Below, one piece after another: positions 35,666 through 45,021 of a stretch of DNA of 64,000 nt (within the stretch, counting starts at the first letter, position 1; each line of letters opens with the position of its first letter). Source of the DNA: Streptomyces sp. NBC_00554. Lineage in GTDB: Bacteria; Actinomycetota; Actinomycetes; Streptomycetales; Streptomycetaceae. The notes beneath the pieces are model-generated. The model saw only the letters and a program-made list of their open reading frames with translations. It made no database searches and was not told the DNA's origin. Location: the NCBI RefSeq assembly GCF_041431135.1, contig NZ_CP107799.1:3286001-3350000 (forward strand). Direction: 5' to 3'. Made by a program: the position numbers and the translations under genes.

Positions 35666-36916
35666 TCAGCGCCGGGCCACACCCTCGGCCCGAGCAGCCG
35701 CGGCCACCGCGGCCGTGACCGCCGGAGCCACCCGCTCGTCGAACGGCGAGGGAATCACGTAGTCCGCGGCAAGGTCGTCCCCGACGACCGCGGCCAGCGC
35801 GTCGGCCGCCGCGATCTTCATCCCCTCGGTGATCCGAGAGGCCCGCACCTGCAGCGCCCCGGCGAAGATCCCGGGGAACGCCAGCACGTTGTTGATCTGG
35901 TTCGGGAAGTCGGACCGCCCGGTCGCGACGACAGCCGCGTACTTGTGGGCGATGTCCGGGTGCACCTCGGGGTTCGGGTTGGCCATGGCGAACACGAACG
36001 CGCCCTCGGCCATGGAGGCCACCGCCGGCTCCGGCACCGTACCGCCGGAGACGCCGATGAAGACGTCCGCACCGGCGAGGGCGGACTCCAGCGACCCGGA
36101 GATGCCCGCCTTGTTGGTGATCTCGGCCAGCTCGCGCTTGACGTCCGTCAGGTCGTCCCGGTCCGTGGACACAACACCCTTGCGGTCCGTGACGGCGACA
36201 TCGCCGAGCCCGGCCTCGAGCAGGAACTTGGCGATGGCGACACCGGCCGCACCCGCGCCGGAGATCACCGCACGCAGGTCACCCAGCTCCCGCCCGGTCA
36301 GCTTCGCGGCGTTCCGCAGGGCCGCCAGTGTCACGACCGCGGTCCCGTGCTGGTCGTCGTGGAAGACCGGGATGTCCAGCCGCTCCTGGAGCTTGCGCTC
36401 GATCTCGAAGCACCGGGGTGCCGAGATGTCCTCGAGGTTCACTCCCCCGAAGGAGGGCGCGAGCCGGACCACCGTCTCGACGATCTCGTCGACGCCGGTG
36501 CAGGCGAGCGCGATCGGCACGGCGTCGACCCCGCCGAACTGCTTGAAGAGGATCGCCTTCCCCTCCATCACCGGAAGGGAGGCCTCGGGACCGATGTCCC
36601 CGAGTCCGAGCACCGCCGTACCGTCCGTCACCACTGCGACGACGGACGACTTCCACGTGTAGTCGTGGACGAGCTCCGGCTGCTCGGCGATCGCGCTGCA
36701 CACCTTCGCGACGCCGGGCGTGTACGCCAGGGAAAGGTCGTCCTTGTCGCGGATCGGCACGGTGGCCTGCACGGCCATCTTGCCGCCACGGTGCAGGGCG
36801 AACGCGGGATCGAAGGAATCGAGGGGCTCGCCCAGGCGATCCTGATCGGTACTTCCGCTGTCGCCGCTGCTGTCACCACTGCTCGCGGTGCGAGGATTGA
36901 CAATCTCCGCTGCCAC
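35666..36916 (-). CDS. NAD(P)-dependent malic enzyme
   Basis: A 416-residue malic enzyme of the short bacterial type. Substrate and metal residues lie in LSLAYTPGVAKVC, FGGVNLEDISAP and PVFHDDQHGTA. The nucleotide-binding fold is VISGAGAAGVAIAKFLL, and ANPNPEV and FPNQINNVLAFPGIF complete the signature. It converts malate to pyruvate and CO2, supplying NADPH or linking the TCA cycle to storage lipid and antibiotic precursors. Cofactor choice cannot be fixed by eye. It starts at a GTG with AAGGGG 9 bases upstream. The C-terminal tail is Ala-rich, as often in streptomycetes. Confidence 0.94.
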   Translation of the reverse strand: MAAEIVNPRTASSGDSSGDSGSTDQDRLGEPLDSFDPAFALHRGGKMAVQATVPIRDKDDLSLAYTPGVAKVCSAIAEQPELVHDYTWKSSVVAVVTDGTAVLGLGDIGPEASLPVMEGKAILFKQFGGVDAVPIALACTGVDEIVETVVRLAPSFGGVNLEDISAPRCFEIERKLQERLDIPVFHDDQHGTAVVTLAALRNAAKLTGRELGDLRAVISGAGAAGVAIAKFLLEAGLGDVAVTDRKGVVSTDRDDLTDVKRELAEITNKAGISGSLESALAGADVFIGVSGGTVPEPAVASMAEGAFVFAMANPNPEVHPDIAHKYAAVVATGRSDFPNQINNVLAFPGIFAGALQVRASRITEGMKIAAADALAAVVGDDLAADYVIPSPFDERVAPAVTAAVAAAARAEGVARR

Positions 36917-37456
36917 TTTGTTTTACCCCTTAAGTCTTCATGGTTTGAGGGTGACCACTCCTGGTTGAGGGGTGGGCGGGCACCGCGTAAGCCCTGCCGC
37001 CGTGGTTGCGTACGGGCCAAACGCGACGGGCGCGCCGCACACGCGCCCTGAGCCCCGGATGAGGGGTGTAAAGAACCTTCCTACCCGACGGACCGTGCCG
37101 ACGGCGAGTCCATAGCGCGAAGGTCACACGCCGGTGAGATGACTCATGGCGGAATATGTGGACAAGTCCCTGACTTGCCCGCATGGCTCCGCAAATGCCG
37201 AGTAGCGGCCGCTTGCATCCTGAGGTACACCGAAGATCCTCCGGCCGGAAGGATCAGTTCCCGCACAAGATCCGGCCTTGCTGTACAGGCCCGCAGCGCT
37301 CCGGGGGTCACCCGTTATCCGATTTTGACATAGCTGGTCGTCTGAATGACGAGGTCCGAATGGCAAGATGCCGTAATCACACAAGGTCGCGACACCCGAA
37401 GGTGTGTGTTCTCGTCGACCCATCGGCATCTCACTTCATCCGCCGGAGGACCCAAC
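36917..37456. other. 540-base intergenic region, no gene recognised
   Basis: This divergent gap separates malic enzyme from the ABC importer. It is less GC-rich than its surroundings near 37100-37400. TTGACA at 37325-37330 could be a promoter element for the importer, but no good -10 is spaced correctly. No convincing small gene, tRNA or riboswitch was seen. Confidence 0.4.
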
Positions 37457-38419
37457 ATGACCGCAAGCTCCACCCGTCGTACGACCGTCACGCGCTCCCG
37501 GACAGCCGCGGTCGGCGCGATCGCGGTCGCGGGTGCCCTGCTGCTCGCCGGCTGTGGTGACCAGACGGACGACAGCAGCAGCAGCTCGGACACGGCGTCG
37601 ACCTCAGCGGCACCGCTCGCCGACAAGCTCCCCGCGGACATCAAGCCGGGAAGCACCCTGAAGGTCGGATCGGACATCGCCTACCCGCCGGTCGAGTACA
37701 TGGAGGGCGGCAAGGCCGTCGGTATCGACCCGGACATCGCGGACGCCCTCGGCAAGCAGCTGGGCGTGAAGTTCGAGTTCCAGAACGGCAAGTTCGACCA
37801 GCTGATCGTGGGCCTGCAGTCCAAGCGGTTCAACGTGATCATGTCGGCGATGAACGACACGAAGGACCGCCAGGAAGGCATCGACTCGGACACCGGCAAG
37901 AAGGCCGGCAACGGCCTCGACTTCGTCGACTACTTCACCGCCGGCACCTCGATCCTCGTCCAGAAGGACAACCCCAAGGGCATCAAGTCCCTGGACGACC
38001 TGTGCGGCCAGGTGGTGGCCCTGCAGAAGGGCACCACGTCCGAGGGCATCGCCAAGGCGCAGAGCACGAAGTGCAAGGACGACGGCAAGAAGGCCATCAC
38101 GCTGCAGACCTTCGACACCGACCCCGAGGCTCTGCTCCGCCTCAAGCAGGGCGCTTCCGTCGCGGACCTCAACGACTTCCCGGTCGCGGCCTACAACGCG
38201 AAGACGTCGGGTGGCGGCAACGACTTCGAGGTCGTCGGCGACCAGATCGAGGCGGGCCCGTACGGCATCGGTGTGAGCAAGGAGAACACCGAGCTGCGGG
38301 ACGCCCTTCAGGCGGCGCTGAGCGCGATCATCGAGAACGGTGAGTACTCGAAGATCCTGGAGAAGTGGAACGTCACGGACGGCGCGGTGACCGAGGCCAA
38401 GATCAACGGCGGCTCCTGA
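37457..38419 (+). CDS. Amino-acid ABC transporter substrate-binding lipoprotein
   Basis: A 320-residue family 3 solute-binding protein. A signal peptide with a lipobox (LLLAGC, Cys at about residue 35) and a Ser/Asp-rich spacer anchor it to the outer face of the membrane. The mature protein has the usual two-lobe pattern: TLKVGSDIAYPPVEYMEGG at the start, then GKFDQLIVGLQSKRFNVIMSAM. It probably binds polar or basic amino acids; the exact ligand is not readable. GGAGGA lies 6 bases before the ATG. A 33-base gap leads to the permease gene. Confidence 0.9.
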   Translation: MTASSTRRTTVTRSRTAAVGAIAVAGALLLAGCGDQTDDSSSSSDTASTSAAPLADKLPADIKPGSTLKVGSDIAYPPVEYMEGGKAVGIDPDIADALGKQLGVKFEFQNGKFDQLIVGLQSKRFNVIMSAMNDTKDRQEGIDSDTGKKAGNGLDFVDYFTAGTSILVQKDNPKGIKSLDDLCGQVVALQKGTTSEGIAKAQSTKCKDDGKKAITLQTFDTDPEALLRLKQGASVADLNDFPVAAYNAKTSGGGNDFEVVGDQIEAGPYGIGVSKENTELRDALQAALSAIIENGEYSKILEKWNVTDGAVTEAKINGGS

Positions 38420-38452
38420 CCCTGCCTGACGCAACACTGAAGGGCAGTCACT

Positions 38453-39382
38453 GTGGCTGACACTGTCGACAAGGCTCCGGCGCCGTCCGTGCCGCCGGAG
38501 CAGATCAAGGCCATCCCGGTGCGCCACTACGGCCGCTGGGTGGCCGGCGCGGCGGTCATCGCCGTGTTGGTGCTGATCGGGATCGCGTTCTCCAACGCGA
38601 ACATCAACTACGACATCATCCCGGACTACCTCACGGACGGCACGATCCTGTCCGGGGTCTGGCACACGCTGTACATCTCCGTACTCGCCATGGCGCTCGG
38701 ACTGGTCCTGGGCGTCATCCTCGCGGTGATGCGGATGTCCTCGAACCCGGTCACCAGCACCGTGGCCTGGTTCTACATCTGGTTCTTCCGCGGCACTCCG
38801 GTGCTGGTGCAGCTGCTTCTCTGGTACAACATCGCCCTCGTGTTCCCCATCCTCAATCTGGGGTTCTACAAGGACGAGATGAACGACGTGATGACGCCGT
38901 TCCTGGCGGCGCTGCTCGGTCTCGGTCTCAACGAGGCCGCGTACATGTCCGAGATCGTCCGGGCCGGCATCCAGTCGGTCGACGAGGGGCAGACGGAGGC
39001 CTCGCACGCGCTGGGCATGACCCAGGGCAAGACGCTGCGGCGCGTGGTCCTCCCGCAGGCCATGCGCGTGATCGTGCCGCCGACCGGCAACGAGTTCATC
39101 AACATGCTCAAGACCTCGTCGCTCGCCTACGCGGTCCAGTTCAACGAACTCATCAAACGGGCGCAGGACGTCTCCAGTACCTCACTCGCGGTCGTCGAGA
39201 TGTACTTCGTGGCATCGATCTGGTACCTGATCCTGACCAGCGTGTTCAGCGTCTTCCAGTACTACCTGGAGCGCCGCTACGCCCGTGGTTCGTCGCGCAG
39301 CCTGCCACCGACGCCACTGCAGCGCCTGCGCAAGAACCTCCGTCTGTTCGGTTCGTTCCGCCGCCCGGAGGTGACCCGATGA
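38453..39382 (+). CDS. Amino-acid ABC transporter permease
   Basis: A 309-residue inner-membrane subunit of the HisM/GlnP type. It has an N-terminal cytosolic tail, about five to six helices, [14 protein letters not shown] in the core, and the coupling motif [20 protein letters not shown] that docks on the ATPase. It starts at a GTG. Its stop overlaps the ATG of the ATPase gene by four bases, so the two are translationally coupled. A single permease gene suggests that it works as a homodimer. Confidence 0.92.
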   Translation: MADTVDKAPAPSVPPEQIKAIPVRHYGRWVAGAAVIAVLVLIGIAFSNANINYDIIPDYLTDGTILSGVWHTLYISVLAMALGLVLGVILAVMRMSSNPVTSTVAWFYIWFFRGTPVLVQLLLWYNIALVFPILNLGFYKDEMNDVMTPFLAALLGLGLNEAAYMSEIVRAGIQSVDEGQTEASHALGMTQGKTLRRVVLPQAMRVIVPPTGNEFINMLKTSSLAYAVQFNELIKRAQDVSSTSLAVVEMYFVASIWYLILTSVFSVFQYYLERRYARGSSRSLPPTPLQRLRKNLRLFGSFRRPEVTR

Positions 39383-40182
39383 GCGGTCTCAGCAAGGACA
39401 TCGCCCCGAGCACGAGCAGCGGCCACCCCATGGTCAAAGCCGAGGGCGTGCACAAGTCCTTCGGGCTCTCGCACATCCTCAAGGGCATCGACCTGGAGGT
39501 GAACGCCCGCGAGGTGTTCTGCCTGATCGGCCCGTCCGGCTCCGGCAAGTCGACCTTCCTGCGGTGCATCAACCACCTGGAGAAGATCAGCGCGGGCCGG
39601 CTGTCGGTCGACGGCCAGCTGGTCGGCTACCGGCAGAAGGGCGACAAGCTCTACGAGCTCAAGGAAAGGGAAGTGGCCGCGCAGCGGCGGGACATCGGCA
39701 TGGTGTTCCAGCGCTTCAACCTCTTCCCCCACATGACGGCGCTGGAGAACGTGATGGAGGCGCCGCTCCAGGTCAAGGGTGAGACCAAGGCCGTCGCCCG
39801 GGAGCGCGCGCAGCGGCTCCTGGACCGGGTGGGCCTCGGCGACCGCAAGGGCCACTACCCGGCCCAGCTCTCCGGCGGCCAGCAGCAGCGCGTGGCCATC
39901 GCGCGGGCGCTGGCGATGGAGCCCAAGCTGATGCTCTTCGACGAGCCGACCTCGGCCCTCGACCCCGAGTTGGTCGGCGAAGTCCTCGACGTCATGCGGG
40001 ACCTCGCGGCGGACGGCATGACGATGATCGTCGTCACCCACGAGATGGGCTTCGCCCGCGAGGTCGGCGACTCGCTGGTCTTCATGGACGACGGTGTGGT
40101 GGTCGAGTCCGGCAACCCCCGCGACGTACTGACGAATCCGCAGCACGAGCGGACGCAGTCGTTCCTGTCCAAGGTGCTGTGA
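39379..40182 (+). CDS. Amino-acid ABC transporter ATP-binding protein (GlnQ-like)
   Basis: A 267-residue ATPase with Walker [10 protein letters not shown], the signature [15 protein letters not shown], Walker [15 protein letters not shown] and the switch His in VTHEMGFA. It matches the GlnQ/HisP group. The start overlaps the permease stop (ATGA). It completes a three-gene importer for an amino acid. A 13-bp perfect hairpin 19 bases after the stop ends the operon. Confidence 0.94.
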   Translation: MSGLSKDIAPSTSSGHPMVKAEGVHKSFGLSHILKGIDLEVNAREVFCLIGPSGSGKSTFLRCINHLEKISAGRLSVDGQLVGYRQKGDKLYELKEREVAAQRRDIGMVFQRFNLFPHMTALENVMEAPLQVKGETKAVARERAQRLLDRVGLGDRKGHYPAQLSGGQQQRVAIARALAMEPKLMLFDEPTSALDPELVGEVLDVMRDLAADGMTMIVVTHEMGFAREVGDSLVFMDDGVVVESGNPRDVLTNPQHERTQSFLSKVL

Positions 40183-40200
40183 CCGACTGAGCAACTGAGC

Positions 40201-40231
40201 AGGGGCGGTACGGGAAATCCGTACCGCCCCT
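40201..40231 (+). terminator. Terminator of the amino-acid ABC operon
   Basis: A perfect 13-bp stem (40201-40213 with 40219-40231) with a 5-base GAAAT loop is followed by T-rich sequence. Confidence 0.88.
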
Positions 40232-40597
40232 CCTTCGTGCCCTGGTGCCGTCTACGCCTCTGTTACCGCAGCAGCTTCACGAGAACAAGGAAGCACTTTC
40301 GCGGTGCTCGAAGCCCGACGGTGCCCTTGGACTGCTGTCGCGTATCCGGCCGCAATTGTCACCGCAGCGGACACACCCTCTGATGAGAGGTGGTGGAAAT
40401 CACAGACCAAGGCGGGCTCCCCCTGATTCAGACAGAAAAGTGGCGCAATCTACACCACGCCAGCCTTCCGCGAACACGGTGAAACGCGAAGGGAACGGAA
40501 TCCTCTTGCAACTTATGCATCAAGCAACTTAGGGTCAAAGAGAGTTGGAGCACTTAGGGGCTCCGCCATCCCCATCCCTCAAGGCTAAGGACCCTAT
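40232..40597. other. 366-base intergenic region with atypically low GC
   Basis: No gene recognised. The stretch is richer in A/T than the flanks, notably 40490-40560. It leads into the secreted-protein gene, so its promoter must be here. It marks the left border of a small accessory patch. Confidence 0.4.
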
Positions 40598-40993
40598 ATG
40601 CGAGCCACACGAAGGATCATTACGGCTTCAACAACAGCGGCCGCTTCGGTGGCGGCGTTGCTTGCCATCGGTACACCGGCTCACGCCGCAACCACAAAAT
40701 TCTGTGGCCCCCCTTACGCCTTTGCCCTTGGATGTTTCTACTCAACAGGCGACTACTTCACTGTCCAGGACATGCGCGTCGACGGAAAGCGTGCCGTCCT
40801 CAAATGGACGACGGACTACGGGCGCAGTGGCGAGTGCCATGACGCAAATGGCGCCAACAACCCTCCCACGAAGTGTGATTACGACTTTACGGAAGGGCAC
40901 ACTCTGATGTTCACCACGGTGGTACGGAACGGCGCCAATGGCGCAGATGAGTTTGAATCCGATCTGATGACGGCATGGATATCCGGTCGATAA
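40598..40993 (+). CDS. Small secreted protein, family not recognised
   Basis: A 131-residue protein with a clear Sec signal peptide (basic start MRATRRI, an Ala-rich core, cleavage after TPAHA near residue 30). The mature ~100 residues contain four cysteines, likely two disulfides, and Tyr/Asn/Gly-rich beta-type sequence (VDGKRAVLKWTTDYG). Codon use is clearly looser than in the neighbours, with many A/T third positions. Such small secreted beta proteins occur in streptomycetes, but I cannot name this one. Transfer is likely. Confidence 0.65.
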   Translation: MRATRRIITASTTAAASVAALLAIGTPAHAATTKFCGPPYAFALGCFYSTGDYFTVQDMRVDGKRAVLKWTTDYGRSGECHDANGANNPPTKCDYDFTEGHTLMFTTVVRNGANGADEFESDLMTAWISGR

Positions 40994-41063
40994 GGTCGTT
41001 TTACACAGCGCGCCGAGGGGGCGGCGCGGGGCTTCCACACCGCCCCCTCTTCGTGTCGGGAAG

Positions 41064-41942
41064 CTACGGCAACAGGTCCGGCTTGAGCACCGGCTCGCAC
41101 AATTGCTCCGGCGTCAACGAGAATTCATTTAGCATCGGGCCCTTTTCACCCGTCTCGCTGAAATCCGTCGAGTCATTTACTTTCAGCAACATGCCGTCTT
41201 TCAACTGCAGCCGACCTCCGATTCGATTTTCCGCTCCCGGACCGGCAGTGGAGCTCCGTCCAGCAATTAGTTCGGGAACTCCGTGGCGCCCTTTCTTCGC
41301 GCAGTGGTGACATCCGCACCAAGGAAGCCGGAACCTGTCGCGGATGTGGAGGATGGTGTCGTTCTTATGCTTGAGGACGACTTCGCACTCCTCGCCCCTG
41401 GGGAGTTCCCTGCACGTCCGAGAGCTTCTCGGACGTGCAGGCCAGCTGGCCCTCCTGAGGACAGGCCTCGCAGGGACCCTCCCCGATCATGTCCTGGCCG
41501 TGGGGTCGGTCTTCGGGTTGGCCCACCCGCACGGTGATGCCTCCGGTACCGCCGTCGCGGCTCACCGCGCAGTCCCCGCCGTAGGGCCCGACCGGCTTCG
41601 GCGGCGGCGCCTTGGGCACCTGCATGATCAGGCGCGTCAAGGACACCTCGCGGATCTCACCGGTTCCGGCGGGAAGCGGTTTCCCGAACCCGGACGCGCC
41701 GGAGGCGAGTTCACCAGCGACGCTCTCCCGGCTCTCACCACCGTTCAGAAGGCCGGGGCCGAGAACCAGCCCGGCGGCAACCACCACCGGCGCGACGCTG
41801 ATTGCCGCCCCGCGCGCCGCCCGCAGCAGGGAGGCTGCGCGAAGAGGGCCTCGCTGCCGCGGCCGACGGGCGCCCGGACGTCAGCAAGGGCGCGCCCGAG
41901 CAGATCCCTGACCCGGCTGGTCTCAACCTCTTTGTGGTCCAT
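41064..41942 (-). pseudogene. Decayed sigma-factor partner membrane protein
   Basis: Reading leftward from the ATG at 41942, the frame encodes DHKEVETSRVRDLLGRAL, then a shift near 41830 continues as LLRAARGAAISVAPVVVAAG (a membrane helix). A second shift near 41398 leads to GEECEVVLKHKNDTILHI and ends LTPEQLCEPVLKPDLLP at 41064. The joined product has the layout of the one-helix membrane proteins encoded after SigE-type sigma factors in streptomycetes. Two frame changes indicate loss of function. It overlaps the end of the decayed sigma gene, as intact pairs do. Confidence 0.6.
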
Positions 41943-42281
41943 ACGCGTCCCTCCCGCGCTGCGGCCCTGAGCACCGCGAGTCCCCTGGCCGCCTGGCTCT
42001 TGACCCTGCTCGCTCGCATCCCGAGCAGTTCGGCGGCGGCCGCGGCCCGGAAACACGGCACCAGCACCGCCTGCTGCTTGAGCGGGAGCCCCACGAGAGC
42101 AGCCCGCACCATGAGCCACGTGTCACTGCCCACGGTCGCTCCGCCGCGTCCGGCACTTCGCCGTACCCGTCTCGGTCCTCCGCCTCTTCACGGTTGCCGC
42201 ACACCAGGTAGTCGATACGGACAGTGCCGCACGCCTGCCCTCCACGAAGGCAAACAGAGCAGCTCTCTCACCGCGCGTCAT
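41923..42281 (-). pseudogene. Truncated SigE-type sigma factor
   Basis: The start TRGERAALFAFVEGRRAAL resembles the first helix of SigE-family ECF sigma factors. A different frame near 42130 gives LVGLPLKQQAVLV and LLGMRASRVKSQAARGLAVL, a typical region 4 recognition helix. Most of region 2 is missing and at least one frame change is needed, so the gene is deleted internally. At ~120 codons it is well short of the usual ~170. It is followed by the decayed membrane partner. Confidence 0.6.
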
Positions 42282-42405
42282 CCCGTCCCTTCCCCTGCCC
42301 GCGTTCATGGGCGGTCTCACCCTTCCAGTGCGGCGGGGACCGCAGGACACGGAAGAGGCGGTACGAATTTTCCTGTACCACCTCTGAATCTCCGTACCGG
42401 AGCGC

Positions 42406-43164
42406 CTACCTGACCGCGAGCACCAGCGCGTCGGACGGCGACCGCCACACGGTCCTGGCCTCGCCGAACCCCCGCTCGCGCAGTACGCGCGCGTGCCAGT
42501 CGGCGGACGGGGTGTCGCCCTCCGCGTGCTCGCCGTAGATCTCGAACCGGCGGGCGGTCGGTGCGGCGAGGACGGGGTCCTGGGCGGCCAGCTGCCACCA
42601 TTCGGCCCAGTCGAGGACGCCGTTCGTCTTGGCCTGATCCATACGGGCGTGGCGCTGGGCGCGGTCGGCCGCGTTGATCCGGGGCGTCGTCTCGTCGATC
42701 ATGTGGTCGGCGTTCATGAAGACACCGCCGTCGCGGACGAGTTCCGCGATCCGACCGTAGAGGGCCGCGAGGGGTTCGCTGTGCAGCCAGTGCAGGGCCG
42801 TGGCGGTCAGAACGGCGTCGTACGAGTCATGCGGCAGCAGCGAGGGCCACTGCGGGTCCTTGAGGTCGGCCGTGACGAAGGAGACCCGGTCGTCGCCCTC
42901 GAAGGTGCCCCGGGCGATGGTGAGCAGCGCGGGGTCGAGGTCGACGCCGGTGCTGGTGGCCCCGGGGAAGCGGTCGAGCAGCCGGGCCGTGATGGTGCCC
43001 GTGCCGCAGGCGAGGTCGAGGACGCGCGGCTCGGGCCCGACGAGGGCCTCGACCATGTCGAGCATCACCCGGAAGCGCTCCTCGCGGTCCGGCATGTACC
43101 ACTCCTGCTGCCGGTCCCAGCTCTCCTGCCAGGCGCCCCAGTCGGTTCCGGTGGTGGTGGTCAT
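42406..43164 (-). CDS. Class I SAM-dependent methyltransferase
   Basis: A 252-residue methyltransferase. Motif I is VLDLACGTGTITARLL, the acidic strand end is TGVDLDPALL, and motif IV is YDAVLTATALHWL. The HWL and W-rich start (DWGAWQESWDRQQ) recall trans-aconitate-type methyltransferases. The substrate is unknown. It is divergent from the CGNR regulator with a 115-base gap, so that protein could control it. Confidence 0.85.
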   Translation of the reverse strand: MTTTTGTDWGAWQESWDRQQEWYMPDREERFRVMLDMVEALVGPEPRVLDLACGTGTITARLLDRFPGATSTGVDLDPALLTIARGTFEGDDRVSFVTADLKDPQWPSLLPHDSYDAVLTATALHWLHSEPLAALYGRIAELVRDGGVFMNADHMIDETTPRINAADRAQRHARMDQAKTNGVLDWAEWWQLAAQDPVLAAPTARRFEIYGEHAEGDTPSADWHARVLRERGFGEARTVWRSPSDALVLAVR

Positions 43165-43279
43165 GAAAGCCCCTTCACTCGGCCGCGTGATACCGGCACA
43201 GCCCGTAATACCCTTGAAGCAGAGTCATCCGTTACTTCTCCGCAGCCACGACGATAGAGCGCCACCGTAAGGACTACAA

Positions 43280-43909
43280 GTGGAACTGGCCTATTACTCG
43301 GATTACGCGGTACGCCTCGTGAACAGCGAGGAACCACTCCGGGGCAAGGACTCGCTCACCTCGGTGGACGCCGTCCGTGACCTCTTCGGGGGCAACTCCT
43401 CGGCGGCCCGCCGGGCCACGGATGCGGACGTCACCCGCTTCCGCTCCGTACGGGCCCGTCTGCGCGCGGTCTTCGAGGCGGCCGACGGCGGCAACGAGAC
43501 CCTGGCCGTGGACCTGCTGAACTCACTCCTCCTTGAGTTCCCGGTCAGCCCGCAGATCTCCGGCCACGACTACCGGGACGACAACGGGCGCCCGCTGTGG
43601 CACATGCACCTGGCGGACCACCCGTCGAACGCGACGGCGGGCTACGCGGCGATCGCCGCGATGGGGCTGGCGTTCCACCTGACGGAGTACGGCGTCGACC
43701 GCCTCGGACAGTGCGAGGCGACCCCCTGCCGCAACGCCTTCCTGGACACCTCGACCAACCGCTCCCGGCGCTACTGCTCGGACCGCTGCGCGACCCGCGC
43801 CAACGTGGCCGCCTACCGCGCCCGCAAGCGCCTGGAGGCCGACCGGTCGGACAGCACGGGCCTGGCGGCACCGAGCACCCAGCGCACCAGCGCGAACGGC
43901 GACCGCTGA
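43280..43909 (+). CDS. CGNR zinc-finger/ABATE-domain protein
   Basis: A 209-residue protein with an ABATE domain (residues ~1-145, beginning YYSDYAVRLVN) and a C-terminal CGNR-type treble-clef finger: CEATPC, FLDTSTNRSRRYCSDRC and a basic helix. These are putative DNA-binding regulators of stress responses. It starts at a GTG. The last 97 bases overlap the convergent sodX gene, an unusually long overlap. Both reading frames look genuine, so the pair may be mutually regulated by antisense transcription. Confidence 0.85.
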   Translation: MELAYYSDYAVRLVNSEEPLRGKDSLTSVDAVRDLFGGNSSAARRATDADVTRFRSVRARLRAVFEAADGGNETLAVDLLNSLLLEFPVSPQISGHDYRDDNGRPLWHMHLADHPSNATAGYAAIAAMGLAFHLTEYGVDRLGQCEATPCRNAFLDTSTNRSRRYCSDRCATRANVAAYRARKRLEADRSDSTGLAAPSTQRTSANGDR

Positions 43910-44247
43910 CCGCTCTTCAGCGGGCGGTACCGGAACCGCACCTTCCCGAGGACGAGCTCCTCGGGCACGGTGCCGTAGTCGGTGCTGTCCCCGCCGGCGA
44001 ACGCGTTGTCGCCGAGCACCCACCACCCGCCCTCACGCCGCTCCGCGACCCGCTTCACGACCAGCAGGTCCTGCTGGAACGGATGACGCAGAACGACCAC
44101 GTCACCGGGCCTGAACCGCGTCCCGTACTGCACGACGAGCCGGTCCCCGTGCTCGAGCGTGGGCACCATCGACGGCCCCGTCACCTCCGCCGCCCCAAAC
44201 GGCAGGGCGTTCCTCCCACGCTCGGTCTCCTGCGACAGCTCCGGCAT
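43813..44247 (-). CDS. sodX: Nickel superoxide dismutase maturation protease
   Basis: A 144-residue S26-family signal-peptidase-like protein. The Ser/Lys dyad motifs are GPSMVPTLEHGD (catalytic Ser) and VVKRVAER (general-base Lys), followed by GDNAFAGGDSTDYG. It is small and lacks an N-terminal membrane helix, as in SodX. SodX removes the N-terminal leader of SodN so that the nickel-hook His becomes the first residue. It is divergent from sodN. GGGGAGG 8 bases before the ATG at 44247 supports this start. It overlaps the end of the CGNR gene by 97 bases. Confidence 0.88.
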   Translation of the reverse strand: MPELSQETERGRNALPFGAAEVTGPSMVPTLEHGDRLVVQYGTRFRPGDVVVLRHPFQQDLLVVKRVAERREGGWWVLGDNAFAGGDSTDYGTVPEELVLGKVRFRYRPLKSGQRSPFALVRWVLGAARPVLSDRSASRRLRAR

Positions 44248-44392
44248 CACCGGCACCTCCCCGGTCCTATCCTCCACGAGTCCCAGTCTCACCCTGGACT
44301 TTTGTCCTAAGCCCATGGGGGCACTCGCGAAAACCCGTCTCCTACGGAGTAATGTCCCACCTGAGAAGACGATCACGAGGAAGGACAGCAGC

Positions 44393-44788
44393 ATGCTTTC
44401 CCGCCTGTTTGCCCCCACGGTCAAGGTCAGCGCGCACTGCGACCTGCCCTGCGGTGTGTACGACCCTGCCCAGGCCCGCATCGAGGCGGAGTCGGTGAAG
44501 GCCGTCCAGGAAAAGCTGGCCGCCAACGACGACCCGCACTTCCAGGCCCGCGGCACCGTTATCAAGGAGCAGCGCGCCGAGCTCGCCAAGCACCACGTCT
44601 CGGTGCTCTGGAGCGACTACTTCAAGCCCCCGCACTTCGAGAAGTACCCGGAGCTGCACCAGCTGGTCAACGACACCCTGAAGGCCCTCTCGGCCGCCAA
44701 GGCGTCCACCGACCCGGCGACGGGCCAGAAGGCGCTGGACTACATCGCCCAGATCGACAAGATCTTCTGGGAGACCAAGAAGGCCTGA
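44393..44788 (+). CDS. sodN: Nickel-containing superoxide dismutase precursor
   Basis: A 131-residue precursor. The 14-residue leader MLSRLFAPTVKVSA is followed by the nickel hook HCDLPCGVYDP, whose His, two Cys and backbone N bind the metal after cleavage. The rest is the four-helix bundle of Ni-SOD. It converts superoxide to hydrogen peroxide and oxygen. SodX, encoded divergently, should cleave the leader. In streptomycetes the gene is normally repressed when nickel is scarce (Nur); I did not find an obvious Nur box. A strong hairpin follows. Confidence 0.97.
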   Translation: MLSRLFAPTVKVSAHCDLPCGVYDPAQARIEAESVKAVQEKLAANDDPHFQARGTVIKEQRAELAKHHVSVLWSDYFKPPHFEKYPELHQLVNDTLKALSAAKASTDPATGQKALDYIAQIDKIFWETKKA

Positions 44789-44870
44789 TCCAGGGCCGAT
44801 TACCAGTAGTACAAGTTCGCCAAGACCGGCGAGCGGTGCACCCTCGCAGGTCAGCGGGCCTTCATATGTG

Positions 44871-44906
44871 GAAGGGACCCGGCCGGAAAACCGGCCGGGT
44901 CCCTTC
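44871..44906 (+). terminator. Terminator of sodN
   Basis: A perfect 16-bp stem (44871-44886 with 44891-44906) around an AAAA loop, 82 bases after the sodN stop. Confidence 0.92.
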
Positions 44907-45021
44907 CGCTTGTCCTGAGCCGATCAACACTGATCCACAGCCTCCCCACAGGGCATAGGGTCTGGCTCTTCTTCGATCTTTTTTGACCGCCCGCTCGCGG
45001 GAGAAGGAAGTGCGCGTCGAC

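Noticed and set aside
37100..37340. Possible riboswitch or small gene in the malic enzyme/ABC gap
   Set aside because: Some inverted segments occur, but no known aptamer pattern or frame with a start signal.
40245..40532. 95-codon frame between the ABC operon and the secreted protein gene
   Set aside because: No ribosome-binding site, no signal or motif, composition unlike a real protein.
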